Assembly: GCF_030052815.1 (NCBI RefSeq)
Contig: NC_079501.1
Coordinates: 95,976,017 to 96,040,016 of the forward strand
DNA length: 64,000 nt
Source of the DNA: Hevea brasiliensis
Lineage: Eukaryota; Streptophyta; Magnoliopsida; Malpighiales; Euphorbiaceae
Reading direction: 5' to 3'
A model generated the notes under the pieces. The model saw only the letters and a program-made list of their open reading frames with translations. It searched no databases and was not told the origin of the DNA. This document shows, one piece after another, positions 46,980 through 58,168 of the stretch; the stretch's first letter is position 1; each line of letters opens with the position of its first letter. Position numbers and translations under genes: made by a program.

Positions 46980-49480
46980 TCACTTGGATCAATCTCGATT
47001 TTCAACTAAAATGCGTTTTCTATCATTATCAAACAGCCATTGGTTTGGTTCTTAGCTAGTAAGTTGGTCTGATTTTGACAACCATAGATATTACAATCAC
47101 CAATGGGATGAGGAACCAACTCATACCAATGTGATATTTCACCCATAACAAATGCACCTAAAAAGCTTGCATATTGGTTATCAAATGTCAACCTAACTTC
47201 ATAAGAAAAGCTCAGTTAAAAGACCTCATATCATTAAGGCCCAAACCCTATGATCCTTTGGCTGTTGGACATCCTTCAAAGGCAAGAATAAGATTTTCTT
47301 CTTGTTATTAGAACTACCCTAAACAAATTGTCAACATGTTTTCTATTTTATCACAAAAATGCACAAGAAACTGAGTTGTCTGCATAGTATAAATAAGCAT
47401 GGTGATAACACAGATTGCATCAATATGACCCATCCTGCTAAAGAGAGTTGTTCAACATTCTGGTTGGCAAAGTGACTTTATATATTGTAAAGAATATACT
47501 TATACATAGATTTGAAAACCTTAGCTTGAATCAAAGGCACCCTTAAGTATCTCTTAAAGTCCATACTAATCGTACAAACCAAAGAAAAGCTCAGGATGAG
47601 CCTATTGTGAGTGCTAATATTTTTAGGAAAAAGACTTTTGTTTTATATCAAATGGCCATTGTTTTGGTTCTTGGTTAATAAGTTGGTCCAGTCTAATTTT
47701 GACGACCATGGTTATTACAATCACCAATGACATGAGAAACCAACTCACTACCAATATGATATTTCACCCACAATAATTGCACCTAAAAAGCTTGCATATT
47801 GGTTATTAAATGTTAACCTAACTTCATAGGAAAAGCTCAGTTAAAAGACCTCATATCATAAAGGCCCAAACCCTATGATCCTTTGGTTGTTGGACATCCT
47901 TCTAAGGCAAGAATAAGATTTTCTTCTTGTTCTTAGAACTACCCTAAACAAATTATTAACATGTTTTCTATTTTATCACAAAAACGCACAGGAAGCTGAG
48001 TTGTCTGCATAGTATAAATAAGCATGGTGATAACACAGATTGCATCAATATTGCCCATCTTGCTAAAGAGAGTTGTTCAACATTCCGGTTGGCAAATTGA
48101 CTTTATATACTATAAAGAATATACTTATACATAGATTTAAAAACCTTAGTTTGAATCAAAGGCACCTTAAGTATCTCTTAAAGTTTGTAGTAATCATACA
48201 AACCAAAGAAGAGCTCAAGACGAACCTATTGTGAGTGCTAATATTTTTAGGAAAAAGACTTTTGTTTTATACAGACTTACCCATTGACCAAAACAAGCAC
48301 AAAAATCATTTAGTACCCTCTGATAACATCAACCTATGACAAAGAAGCTTCAACAAATAGCGCTATCATTTGCAAAAAACAAGTGAATGAGTTATGGGCC
48401 ATGTCTCCTAAGTCTAATTGGCTTCCATATACCTTGACTAATTGGCAAAGAAATCCCAAGAGATAATCTATCTATATAAAGGAGAAAAAAAGTTATAGAG
48501 AGAAAGAGAGGATCACCATGTCAAAGTCTTCTCGTATGGACAAAGGAATATGTTACGCCATCTACCTAATCTGCATAAAAATGATAGTAACACAATTCAT
48601 AATAATATTGATGAAATTGGGAGGCAAACCTACCTCTATAAGAGTGTCATACAAGAATGTCCATTGAACAGGTCATAAGCTTTTACCAAGTCCCTTCCAA
48701 TAAAAATTTTATCCACAATTTTTTAACTAGGAACAAAGTTAGTCTGGATTAGACCCACTACCAACATTAACACTCTTTTCAAGTTGTTTGCAATAAGCTC
48801 TATAATAATTTTATATATCACCATACATAAGTTCATAGGCAAGAATTGAGCAATTGTAATAAGGTTCTCCATATTTGGAATAAATGTTAATAATAAGTCA
48901 TTTCACTATCAATCTTGCCACAATATACACACCCTTCGAACCTCCTTGCATATTAAATTGTAGATTACCACCTGCTGGCATTGGTAAATCCTATTTGAAA
49001 CCTATTATGCCCTATGCTTTCCATGATTTCATAGTAAAAAGAGTTGATCAAACCTCCTCAATAAGAATATTTACACCACATCCCCAAAACATACCTTAGA
49101 TAGGGTAGGTTGCAAACTAGATTCAAGAGCCACCATGTGTGGAGATGAATGTTGCTCTAAAAATTTTTCAATCCTAGTGAGTTGAGCAACAAGACATCAC
49201 AAACACATTCTCAAAAACTTGCCTATTCCAATCTTGCAATTGAGCTGTAAAATGACCCACTATATTCATGAACCATATAACTTGTTAAGAAACAAAATAG
49301 ATGTCTTTGCTTAGCAAAAGCTTGAAAATTATGAAGGCGCAAAAGGATTGAATGATAATCATATTGCACCTAGGAAGATGGAAAACTGAATCTTAATGAA
49401 ATTTTAATCACTAAAAAAGTATAGACAATACAATCCAAACGCTCATGGAGCCCTCCCCTTCTTCCCTGTGAGATTGGGTC
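46980..49480 (-). mobile_element. Decayed L1-type LINE
   Basis: Minus-strand translation in broken frames gives RT motifs between about 48560 and 48900: LPMNLCMVIYKIIIELIANN then LKRVLMLVVGLIQTNFVP and KIFIGRDLVKAYD. They match the usual 'plant L1 ISLCNVxYKIISK..ANRLK..QSAFVxxR' segment. Further down, LARWAILMQSVLSPCLFI and GSSKNKKKILFL match the region after the RT. Stops and frameshifts are frequent. No poly-A tail or target duplication was fixed, so the ends are estimates. The lower half is duplicated. Confidence 0.7.
47010..48270. repeat. Tandem duplication of ~620 bp within the L1 remnant
   Basis: Two adjacent copies, about 47010-47640 and 47635-48270, share long stretches, for example 'gtgagtgctaatatttttag' at 47608 and 48231 (spacing 623) and 'catatggt..tataaataagcatgg' type blocks. 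By eye identity is over 90%. The copies carry the same broken L1 coding segment. Confidence 0.85.
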
Positions 49481-49544
49481 CTTTAAACCCTAAATTTCAT
49501 AAACCATGATTATAAAGGGGCATACTCATAGAGACATAGAGGTT

Positions 49545-49654
49545 ATTTGGCTTAGAATATGAAGATCATCATGGTGCTTATAAGCTAATTTGGGCTTATA
49601 AACATTTAAAATTTTAAGCAGTTATGTGTTTGGTTAAACTATTTATAAGTAATT
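49545..49654. mobile_element. Left part of a MITE-like element interrupted by the Sirevirus
   Basis: The sequence GAGGTTATTTGGCTTAG (49545) and 'gcttataagctaatttgggc' recur as an inverted counterpart right of the copia element (59640-59880, ending 'aaaataaacatcctc'). The TSD TAATT falls between. The reconstituted ~400-bp piece resembles hairpin MITEs, but the ends are imperfect. Confidence 0.45.
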
Positions 49655-51062
49655 TATTGGACCTAAGGTCTTAATCTATGTTTTGATGATAATAAACAAT
49701 TAGTGTACTACTAATCTATTTTGAAAGTGTTTGTGTTGAGTTTGCAGACCCAAGACTCAAAATTGCCAAATTGCTTCAAGTAAAAGTTAAAGAAGAGCAA
49801 GATAAGGAAGCAAATATTTATGGGATCCTAAAATGTAATTTTTATTTATCTTATAAATCTCATTTAATTTATTGTGTTGGCATAAGTCTAGGTGATACTA
49901 AAAAATCTTGTTTAACTTAGTTTTTACCTAATTCTTTACTAAGGGAGAATTAAATAAATTTTTATTTGTTTTCAAAAATGTAAAATTAATTCTTTTAAAG
50001 TATTTTCATTGAAAATTTTATCAAATTAGCTTTCCAACGGTTCAAACGGATTGAAAATCTGAGTTTGGATCAAAAGTTATGAGTTTTTAATCTCTAAATT
50101 TCTTAGTGTCTCTATTTGTATCTTTTTCTTGACCAAGGGAGAGTAAAATGAAATTTTCACTTTTGAGAAATGAAAATTTATTTTTGAAAGTGTTTTCATT
50201 AAATATTTTATCAAATTAGCTTTCCAACGGTTCAAATGAATTGAAAATCCGAGTTCGGGTCAAAAAGTTATGAGTTTCGGAAGCCTAAGTGCCCTTTTTG
50301 TGCCTTTTGTCTAGAGAGCACTTCAGCAACTGAAAGTGGGAACTTCGATAGCCAAAGTTCAGTCCTTAAATAATGGTTTTTGAGTGTTTAAACCCATTTT
50401 GTCTAGAGAGCACTATGGCAGCCGAAGTTCACTTTTTAAATAATGCTTTTTCGCGCTCCAACCTTCGGTAGCCGAACCTGGATTTCTGCAACTCGATAAA
50501 ATAGAGCTTTGGGTGGTTGAATCATATTTGTATTTAATACACCCCCTAACAGTTATTTTCTTGCCAAAACTATAAATAGAGGCCATTTATGACTAAAAGA
50601 AAGAGAGCAACTATTCTCTTTGAGAATTTATTGTGTTAAAAGATTTTTCCTCTTCTCTCTTTAGAACTTGAGCTACCATAATTGATTATTGAGAGCTCGA
50701 TATTTGAGCTGTAATTTCTTGGTTCAGAGAGTTTATTCAAAGTTGTTGTAAACATTTATTATTACTTAAGTGTGATAGAGCATTAAATTGCTCTTGAGTG
50801 TAAAGGGATTTAAAAAAGAGAAAGGATTTGCTCTTGTGATAATTATAAGAGGTTTATTCTTCACCCAAAGAAGAATTTTAGTGGAGTTAACTCTCAAAGA
50901 GGGCCTTGAGGAGAGGACATAGGCTTGGGATAAATTTCTTGTGTTCATTCTTCTTTTCTCTCTTCCTTGTGCTTATTCTCAAAAGTCCCTCTTAGCCTTC
51001 AAATTTTTTAATTAACACCTAATTCACCACCTCCCCCTCTTGGATTGCTGCAAGGGACAATA
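49655..51062 (+). repeat. Sirevirus 5' LTR (1408 bp)
   Basis: It matches 58142-59573 along its length with scattered differences and contains repeated ccgaagttc-type motifs near 50340-50480. Borders are fixed by the TATTG/CAATA inverted ends and the TSD. Confidence 0.9.
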
Positions 51063-51125
51063 ACTGGTATTAGACCTCCCCCTCTTGGGTTGCTGCAAGG
51101 GATAATAAGTGGTATTAGAGCCAAG
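51011..51125 (+). repeat. Duplicated LTR end and primer-binding site
   Basis: The junction block 'ccccctcttgg.ttgctgcaaggga.aataa.tggtatta' occurs twice in tandem, with its second start about 47-48 bases later. Primer-binding-like sequences TGGTATTAGACC (51066-51077) and TGGTATTAGAGC (about 51112-51123) follow the two copies. The second is closer to the initiator tRNA-Met complement TGGTATCAGAGC. Confidence 0.8.
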
Positions 51126-51166
51126 TCTCCATTTTCTTAAGATTTAACCATCTTGGAGCAAATATC

Positions 51167-53067
51167 ATGGCAACCCTCAACTCATAAGCTCAAGAAAGTC
51201 AATCGATAGTAAATCCCCCTTTCTTTGATGGAAATGATTTTCTCTATTGGTAGAATAGGATGTATTACTTCCTCAAATTAGAAGGAGTGGATCTATGGGA
51301 TATAATAGAAAATGGTCCCTTCATTCCTAGTAAGGTAGTAGATGGTGAGCATGTGCCAAAGACAAAGCGTGAATGGAGAAAGCATGATAAGTATATGTTT
51401 TCTTTGAATATAAGAGCTATGTATATATTGAGAATTTCTTTAAATGATTTTTCTTATGCTAAAATTTCTAAATGCTCTAATTCTAAAGGTATATGGGATT
51501 CTCTTGATTATATGTACAATTCTAACCACTGTTGTTAAGTTGAAGAAGTTGAGAACGCAAAAAACTATTCCTCTCATCAACAAATGGAGATAGTGCCACA
51601 AGTGGATAACACTCATGAACAAAGCTTCAAAGAACACTCCATGATTGACATGTGCTTAATTGCTTTAGAAGATGATGAAAAAGAATCAAGAAGAATGAGA
51701 AGCATGGAATGTTTAATATCCACAAGATGTGAAGGTGAAGAGACCGATGATGAAGTTGCCAAAATGTGCTTCATGGCAATGGAGGAAAGCTCTAATGAGG
51801 TAACTTTAAATGATGATTGTAACACCCTAGGAAAATCCCACATCGGCAAAACACAGGAGAGATGCTGGGTTTATAAGTTGATGGTTCATAACCCCTAGTG
51901 ACAAGTTTTAAAACTGTGAGGGCTTCGGCTCAGAGCGGACAATATTACTAGTGGGCTGGGCCGTTACATTTGTGGTATCAGAGCCGCTCCGCATGCAACC
52001 TTGAGCGATGGTGGGGCAAACCTCAACGAGGACTCTGAGTCCCATAAGGGGGGTGGATTGTAACACCCTAGGCAAATCCCACATCGGCAAAATACGGGAG
52101 AAATGCTGGGTTTATAAGTTGATGGTTCGTAACCCCTAGTGACGCGTTTTAAAACCGTGAGGGCTTTGACTCAGAGCGGACAATATCACTAGTGGGCCAG
52201 GCCGTTACAATGATGTTGTTAAATTTTCTTATAATGAACTAGTTAGTGCTCTTAAAGTTATGAATGATGAACTAGAATTAAGTCATAAGAAGAATAAACT
52301 TTTGAAAAGTAAGCTTGCTAGTTTAAGGAAGGAAAATGAGACCTCACCTAAGGCTGATAAACCTTTAGATACTAATATGCAAAAATCCTTAGATGAGCTC
52401 TCATTAGAAAATGAGAAGTTAAGAAATGAAATTACTGAGCTAAAAACTTATCTTTCCAAATTTGCTAAAGGAAAGGACAAACTTGATGTAATTTTGGACT
52501 TTCAAAAGGTCTCCTAGCATCAAATATGGACTTGGCTATAGCAAATTTGCCCAAGCACCTCCTTCCAAGACCATTTTTGTCAAACCATCTAGTTATAGTG
52601 AGCTTAGTCCTCAAGTGCCTAGTCCAAAGGTGTCTAATCCTAAAGTACAAGAACCAAAGATATCTAGTGAAAATAAAACTAAAAAGAGTTTATTTCATTA
52701 ACATGCTCCTAGACAAAATGTAAATAGGATATATACATCTATAAGAGTTGCATCTAAACCAAACTTTCATAGGGGATATGCTACTAAGCCTCATAACTAT
52801 CATTACACTCATCATGCCTCATGCTCACATGCATGTAATGGACTAAAAAAAAATGGTCACATGAGACCATATGCACATTATCATGCATATAGACTAAGAA
52901 CAAGAAGGTTTAATGGTCATTATCACTATTGTGGCAAGTTTGATAACACCAACTATAAGTGTGCCATTAGGAAAGCCCATCTTGGATTTGGTAAAATATT
53001 TAATTCAAATGATGGAACTACTAACTCCCAAGGACCCAAGTACATTTGGATACCCAAAGTAAATTGA
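51167..53067 (+). pseudogene. Sirevirus gag (UBN2 type), interrupted by a TRIM
   Basis: The ATG at 51167 opens MATLNS followed by a TAA, and a second stop (TAG, 51251) breaks the next block, which otherwise reads NPPFFDGNDFLYW then YYFLKLEGVDLWDIIENG, the UBN2 gag core. A charged coiled-coil segment (SLENEKLRNEITELKTYLSK) follows the TRIM. The zinc knuckle near 52925 reads YHYCGKFDNTNYKCAI: the first cysteine is tyrosine and the histidine is asparagine, so zinc binding is lost. The frame is broken several times. Confidence 0.85.
51818..52209 (+). mobile_element. Complete TRIM (392 bp) nested in the Sirevirus gag
   Basis: Terminal-repeat retrotransposon in miniature. Two 151-bp LTRs (51818-51968, 52059-52209) both run TGTAACACCCTAGG to GGCCGTTACA. 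The first is followed by primer-binding site TGGTATCAGAGC at 51973-51984, and the second is preceded by polypurine tract AAGGGGGGTGGAT at 52046-52058. The perfect TSD ATGAT lies at 51813-51817 and 52210-52214. The 90-bp interior has no coding capacity, so mobility needs proteins from another element. I count about 13 differences between the LTRs (~9%). LTRs carry the CCCACATCGG motif common in plant small retroelements. Confidence 0.95.
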
Positions 53068-53089
53068 ATTATGTTGTGTAGGAGTGCTT

Positions 53090-53380
53090 GAAATCCTCAA
53101 AGCTTAAAAGCAAGTAGTATTTGGATAGTAGATATTCAAGACACATGACTGGAAATGCCAACCTTTTCCTTTCACTTGAAAAGAAAGATGGAGGTGGGCA
53201 AGTGACCTTTGGTGACAATGGTAAAGGTAAAATTGTGGAGATAGGTAAGATTGGTAAGGAAAACTCCCTAATTATTGACAAAGTACTTTTGGTTGATGGT
53301 TTAAAACATAATTTGCTTAGTGTTAGTCAATTATGTGATAAAGATTATATAATCATTTTTTAGTCTAAATCTTGCTTTGT
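53090..53380 (+). pseudogene. Sirevirus protease remnant
   Basis: The reading LDSRYSRHMTGNANLFLSLE corresponds to the copia protease active site, normally LDSGCSRHMTG. The catalytic DSG is DSR here. GLKHNLLSVSQLCDKDY follows, as usual, before a stop. Confidence 0.8.
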
Positions 53381-53499
53381 GTCTAGAACATGTGATAATA
53401 AAATATTGTTTGTTGGTGAAAGAATTGAAAATATTTATGTTATTGATTTGCATGCTTTTTCTAACAAAGATGTCAAGTGCTTTGTTTCTATTAGTGATG

Positions 53500-54530
53500 A
53501 CTCTTGAACTTGGCATGGAAGGCTTGCACATGCTAGCCTGGATCTTCTTGCAAACTTGAATAAGGATGAGCTAGTTGATGGGCTACCAAAGATCAAGTTT
53601 CAAAAAGATAAGGTGTGTAATGCATGCCAAATGGGTAAGCAAGTCAAGAGCTCTTTTAAATCTATTCATAAGGTATCCACTTCTAAACCTCTTCAATTGT
53701 TGCATATAGATTTGTTTGGTCCTACTAGAGTAGCTAGCTTAGGTGGTGCATATTATGCTTTTGTGATTGTTGATGACTACTCTAGGTATACTTGGGTTGC
53801 ATTCCTTGCTTATAAGGATGAATGTTTTGATGCTTTTGAGAGATTTTCAAAAAGGGTACAAAATGAAAAAGGTTTTCAAATTTCTTCTATTAGAAGTGAT
53901 CATGGTAAAGAATTTGAAAATGAGAAATTTGAAAAGTTTTGTAACTCACTAGGGATCACTTATAACTTTTCTTTTCCTAGGACTCCCCAACAAAATGGTG
54001 TTGTTGAAAGAAAAAAATATGACTCTTTTAGACATGGGGAGGACTATGTTAAATGAATATAACTTGCCTACTTATTTTTAGGCAGAAGCCATTAATACAG
54101 CTTGTTATGTTTCAAATAGAGTTTTGATTAGACCTTTTTTGAAGAAAACCCCTTATGAGCTATGGAATGGCAAGAAACCTAAAGTAGGTTATTTTAGAGT
54201 TTTTAGTTGTAAATGTTTAATTTTGGATACTAAAGATAATATAGATAAATTTGGCTCAAAAACTGATGAAGGTATCTTATTGGGGTACTCTATATCTAGT
54301 AAAGCATATAGAGTTTTTAATAAGAGAACTTTAGTTGTTGAAGAGTCAATACATGTTGTATTTGATGAAACTAACCCCTTTGGTCCTAGAAAGGATATTT
54401 CTTGTGATGATGATGTTATAGGTAATTTTGATGAGTTAACTCTTAAAGATCCTCAAGCTAGTGAAAATCAAGATCAACTCAAGAAAGATCCCTTGAAGGA
54501 ATTGGGAGATGATAAAGTTGAGTTTTAAGA
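53500..54530 (+). pseudogene. Sirevirus GAG-pre-integrase and integrase
   Basis: The WHGRLAHAS-type histidine and CNACQMGKQVKSSFK cysteine motifs form the integrase zinc region. The core shows the DDE residues: D in LLHIDLFGP, D in SIRSDHGKEFENEKF, E in TPQQNGVVERK. A frameshift after ERK (about 54015) and a TAG at about 54080 interrupt the core. The C-terminal part resumes as AEAINTACYVSNRVLIRPFL and YELWNGKKPKVGYFRVFSCK. Confidence 0.9.
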
Positions 54531-54759
54531 GCAACAAGGTCAACTAGTTCCTTATCAAGGAGTTCAACAAGATGTACCTAAAGATTGGACCTTCAAGAAG
54601 GATCATCTTAAGGACCTAATCATTGGTGATATATCAAAAGAGGTAACAATTAGATCCTCTCTTAGAAATATATATATAATAACCTTGCATTCATTTCTCA
54701 AATAAAACCTGAAAGCATAGATGAGGCCATAAATGATGAGGGTTGGGTACTTGCAATGT

Positions 54760-55760
54760 AAAAAGAACTCAACCAATTTAAAAGAAATAAGGTTTGGACC
54801 TTAGTTCCTAGGCCAAAGGATCATTCATCCATAGGCACCAAATGGGTGTTTAGAAATAAGTTAGATAAGGATGGAAACATCACTAGGAATAAGGTTAGGT
54901 TAGTAACCAAAGGCTATAACCAAGAGGAGGGCATTGACTATGACGAAACTTTTGCCCCTATAGCTAGATTAGAAGCAATTAGAATTTTTCTTGCATATGC
55001 ATCATACATGAATTTTAAACTTTTTCAAATGAATGTTAAAAGTGCTTTTCTAAATGGTTTTATTGATGAGAAGGTATATGTTAAACAACCTCTTGGCTTT
55101 GAAAATCATGAGTTTCCAAACCATGTTTTTAAATTGACTAAAGCCTTGTATGGTTTGAAACAAGCTCCTATAGCTTGGTATGAAAGGCTTAGTAACTTTC
55201 TTTTATAAAATAGTTTTTCAAAAGGAAAAATTGATATAACTCTTTTTGTTAAAAATCATGAAATGACATCCTTATAGTGCAAATATATATTGATGATATT
55301 GTATTTGGTGCTACTAATGAGTGTTTGTGTGAAGAGTTTGCTAACACCATGAAGAGTGAGTTTGAGATGAGCATGATAGGAGAACTCAAATTCTTCCTTG
55401 GGCTTCAAATCAAGCAAGCTAAGGATGGTATCTTTATCAACCAAGCCAAGTACACCGATGAATAGATCAAGAGATTTGGGATGCAAAATAGCAAGCCAAG
55501 TAGAACTCCAATGAGCACAAACACCAAACTTGACAAGGATGAAAAATGAAAACTGGTTGATGAAAAGCTCTATAGAGGTATGATCGGTAGTCTCTTATAT
55601 CTCACAGCTAGTAACCAGATATCATGTTTTCCATATGTTTATGTGCACGTTTTCAATCACATCCTAAAGAGTCTCATTTGCATGTTGTTAAATGCATTCT
55701 AAAATACTTGAATGGTATATCACATTTAGGTTTATGATATTCTAGAAATGCATCTTTTGA
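54760..55760 (+). pseudogene. Sirevirus reverse transcriptase
   Basis: Blocks: KWVFRNKLDKDGNITRNKVR, LVTKGYNQEEGIDYDETFAP, FKLFQMNVKSAFLNGFIDEK and LYGLKQAPIAWYERL, then a stop at 55206-55208. In another frame, QIYIDDIVFGATN carries the catalytic YIDD box. FFLGLQIKQAKDGIFINQAKY ends at a TAG. Frame breaks exclude an active enzyme. Confidence 0.9.
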
Positions 55761-56250
55761 TTTATATTCCTACTCATATGCTGACTTTGCCAGAAGTATC
55801 CTTGATATGAAGAGTACCTCAGGTACTTATCAACTCCAAAGACATTCTTTAATTTCTTGGTGTAGCAAAAAATAAAACTCGATTGCACTTTACACCACCG
55901 AAGCTGAATATGTGGTTGCAAATCTTTGATGTAGCCAAATTATTTGGATAAAATAATAATTAAGGGATTTCAAAGTGTCTCTTGATCACATTCCTATTAG
56001 ATGTAATAACACAAGTGCAATCAATCTGATCAAAAACTCCATGCAACATTCTAAAACCAAGCATATAGATATTAGACATTATTTTATACGTGATCATGTA
56101 ATGAATGATGATGTTGTTCTTGAATTTATTGATACTAATTACCAATTAGCTGATATATTTACAAAACTTTTATATGAAGAGAGGTTTAATTTCATTAAGA
56201 GAGAATTAGGCATGCTTGATAACTTTGATGCTAGAAATTGTGATGATTGA
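55740..56250 (+). pseudogene. Sirevirus RNase H remnant
   Basis: The frame carries IRCNNTSAINLIKNSMQHSK, then TKHIDIRHYFIRDHV, FIDTNYQLADIFTKLL and FNFIKRELGML, the standard C-terminal block of copia RNase H. Earlier parts (DFARSILDMKSTSG-like, then a stop near 55875) are degraded. Confidence 0.85.
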
Positions 56251-57490
56251 ATATGCATATGCTTTTTCAAAATTCTTGTTTAATTGTTGTATTTTTTATG
56301 TTTTAAGATTTGTCTTGATGTTCTTCAAGTCTTTATGTGTTAGAAGTTTCATATACTCAAAAAGAAAAGATTTTTGTACTTGGTATCATCTTATTAAAAG
56401 TGTGCTTTTAAAATTTCAGATAGAGGCATTTTAGGTAGCTGAAAGTCCTTGTTTCGGTTGCTGAACCTTCAAAATCTCTTTTCAAAATTAGGTAGTAGCT
56501 AAAGTGGCAGCCAAAATCCTTGGTTCCGGCAGCTGAACATTGCTTTCTTAAACCCCCAAACTCCCTTTTCTTTGACATTTCAGCAACCTATCTCCCTTTT
56601 CTCTTTCTTCAATTAATCTTCATGTTATACAATGTTAATTGATCTAAGCTAGCTCAATGTTGTTTACTTAGCTGCTGTATGTATATATATATGTTTGTGG
56701 CAGTATGGATTCTACAGACTAAAGTTGAGAATTTGCTTAATTTAAGTCATTAGTCTTGCTTGGTGTGAGTTAGATTTCTTTTCGCTTATTGGTTCATACC
56801 CATGCTTGCTTTATGATGTTACATATATATTTGTTATTTACTGTTCACATGAACATAATATTGGTACTGTTCACATGAAATCCTATTCATATGTATTGTG
56901 GAAATATGTTTGCTACTAAAATTGTTTTTATCTTTTTTTTTTTTTGCATCAAGCATGTAATTTTATTTTTAGCTATAAGATATAATTTCCTTAATGTCTC
57001 ATATTGATAAAATTGATAAAGTAGTTCAATTGTGTACTCTATTATGTGGATCAATTGTCATATTTGCAAAAATATTCATATACTCTTGTTGATTGTAACA
57101 ATATTATACATACAAGTAGAGTTTCATTTGTGACTTTTCATATGAGAATGCTTAGTTTTTGTTATAATGCTGTTGTTTTACTACAAGAATTTGCTTGTTT
57201 ATGCCCAAAAATGAGCCCAAAATTTTTTTTTGTGTGCTTTATTGCTAGCTTATTGTTCTTGATCAAATTTTTGTAAATTTACCTAAACTATGCTTGTCTA
57301 ATTCTTTTATGGAAAATGTCTTTTGAATGTGTATTTGAACTAGTTTTGGTACTTCCTTCTTGACTTTGGCACTATTTCATTTTCCTTGTGCTCATGTGTT
57401 TTGAAATATTAATGTACATTGAGTTTATTTCTTCTCCTTGCGAGTGCTTGAACAATATCCTTCATAAGAGCTTAAGCTTTTGGCACGGTA
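56251..57490 (+). other. Non-coding 3' region of the Sirevirus
   Basis: No envelope-like or other coding block is seen, although some Sireviruses carry one here. The region is T-rich, with small open frames of low complexity. Confidence 0.5.
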
Positions 57491-57512
57491 ATAAGTGCTC
57501 AATCCTACAATC

Positions 57513-58140
57513 CAAAAAAGGGGAGATATGTATTTTGAAGTATATTTTTTGATGATGTCAAAAGGGGGAGATATAAAGCTAGTGGATGTATAATTCCAGA
57601 TTCTAGGCTTTATACATGATATATGCATGTTATATATAGCTAGTGGATGTATAATTCTAGATTCTAGGCTTTATACATGATATATACATGTTATACATGC
57701 TTTTTAGTGGGATACATACTTTTGGTATATTGATATGATGCTTTTTGGTATATTTATAATACATATTCTGAATTATTTTTGATATAGAAATACCTTTACA
57801 TCATCATTCATCTAGGACTCATGACATTGCATTCATTAAGTCAAAGCCTCTCTTATGTGCTCTCCAAATTTTAATTATTAAGGCATAAATTATTTTTGAA
57901 AAGAGAAGTACATTAAGAAGGAGAATTTCTGAAAATACACACTTTACTGGTGCTTAATTTTCCTCATCTACTAATTATTTATCATTATAAAAAAGGAAGA
58001 GATTATTAGACCTAAGGTCTTAATCCATGTTTTGAAAAGAGGAGTACATTAAGAAGGAGAATTTTTAAAAAACACACACTTTACTGGTGCTTAATTTTCC
58101 TCATCTACTAATTGTTTATAATCATCAAAAAGGGGGGAGA
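57513..58140 (+). other. Four polypurine-tract copies before the 3' LTR
   Basis: Purine tracts at 57513-57526 (AAAAAAGGGGAGA-type), 57560-57571 (AAAAGGGGGAGA), 57989-58002 (AAAAAAGGAAGAGA) and 58127-58140 (ending AAAAAGGGGGGAGA). Multiplied tracts of this type are characteristic of Sireviruses; the last one adjoins the LTR and would be the functional one. Confidence 0.8.
57585..57705. repeat. Tandem duplication, ~60-bp unit
   Basis: 'gctagtggatgtataattc' starts at about 57578 and 57639, each followed by 'agattctaggctttatacat' and 'gatatatNcatgttata'. The two units are nearly identical. Confidence 0.8.
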
Positions 58141-58168
58141 TTATTGGACCTAAGGTCTTAATCTATGT
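57890..58168. repeat. Tandem duplication of the polypurine tract-LTR junction
   Basis: About 135-145 bases are repeated: 'ttttgaaaagagNagtacat' starts near 57892 and 58033. Each copy ends with a polypurine tract and the first ~25 bases of the LTR (attattNgacctaaggtctt). The truncated first copy of the LTR start is therefore outside the true LTR. Confidence 0.85.

Noticed and set aside
51818..52209. Considered as a simple 240-bp tandem duplication
   Set aside because: The primer-binding site, polypurine tract and ATGAT target duplication identify a complete TRIM.
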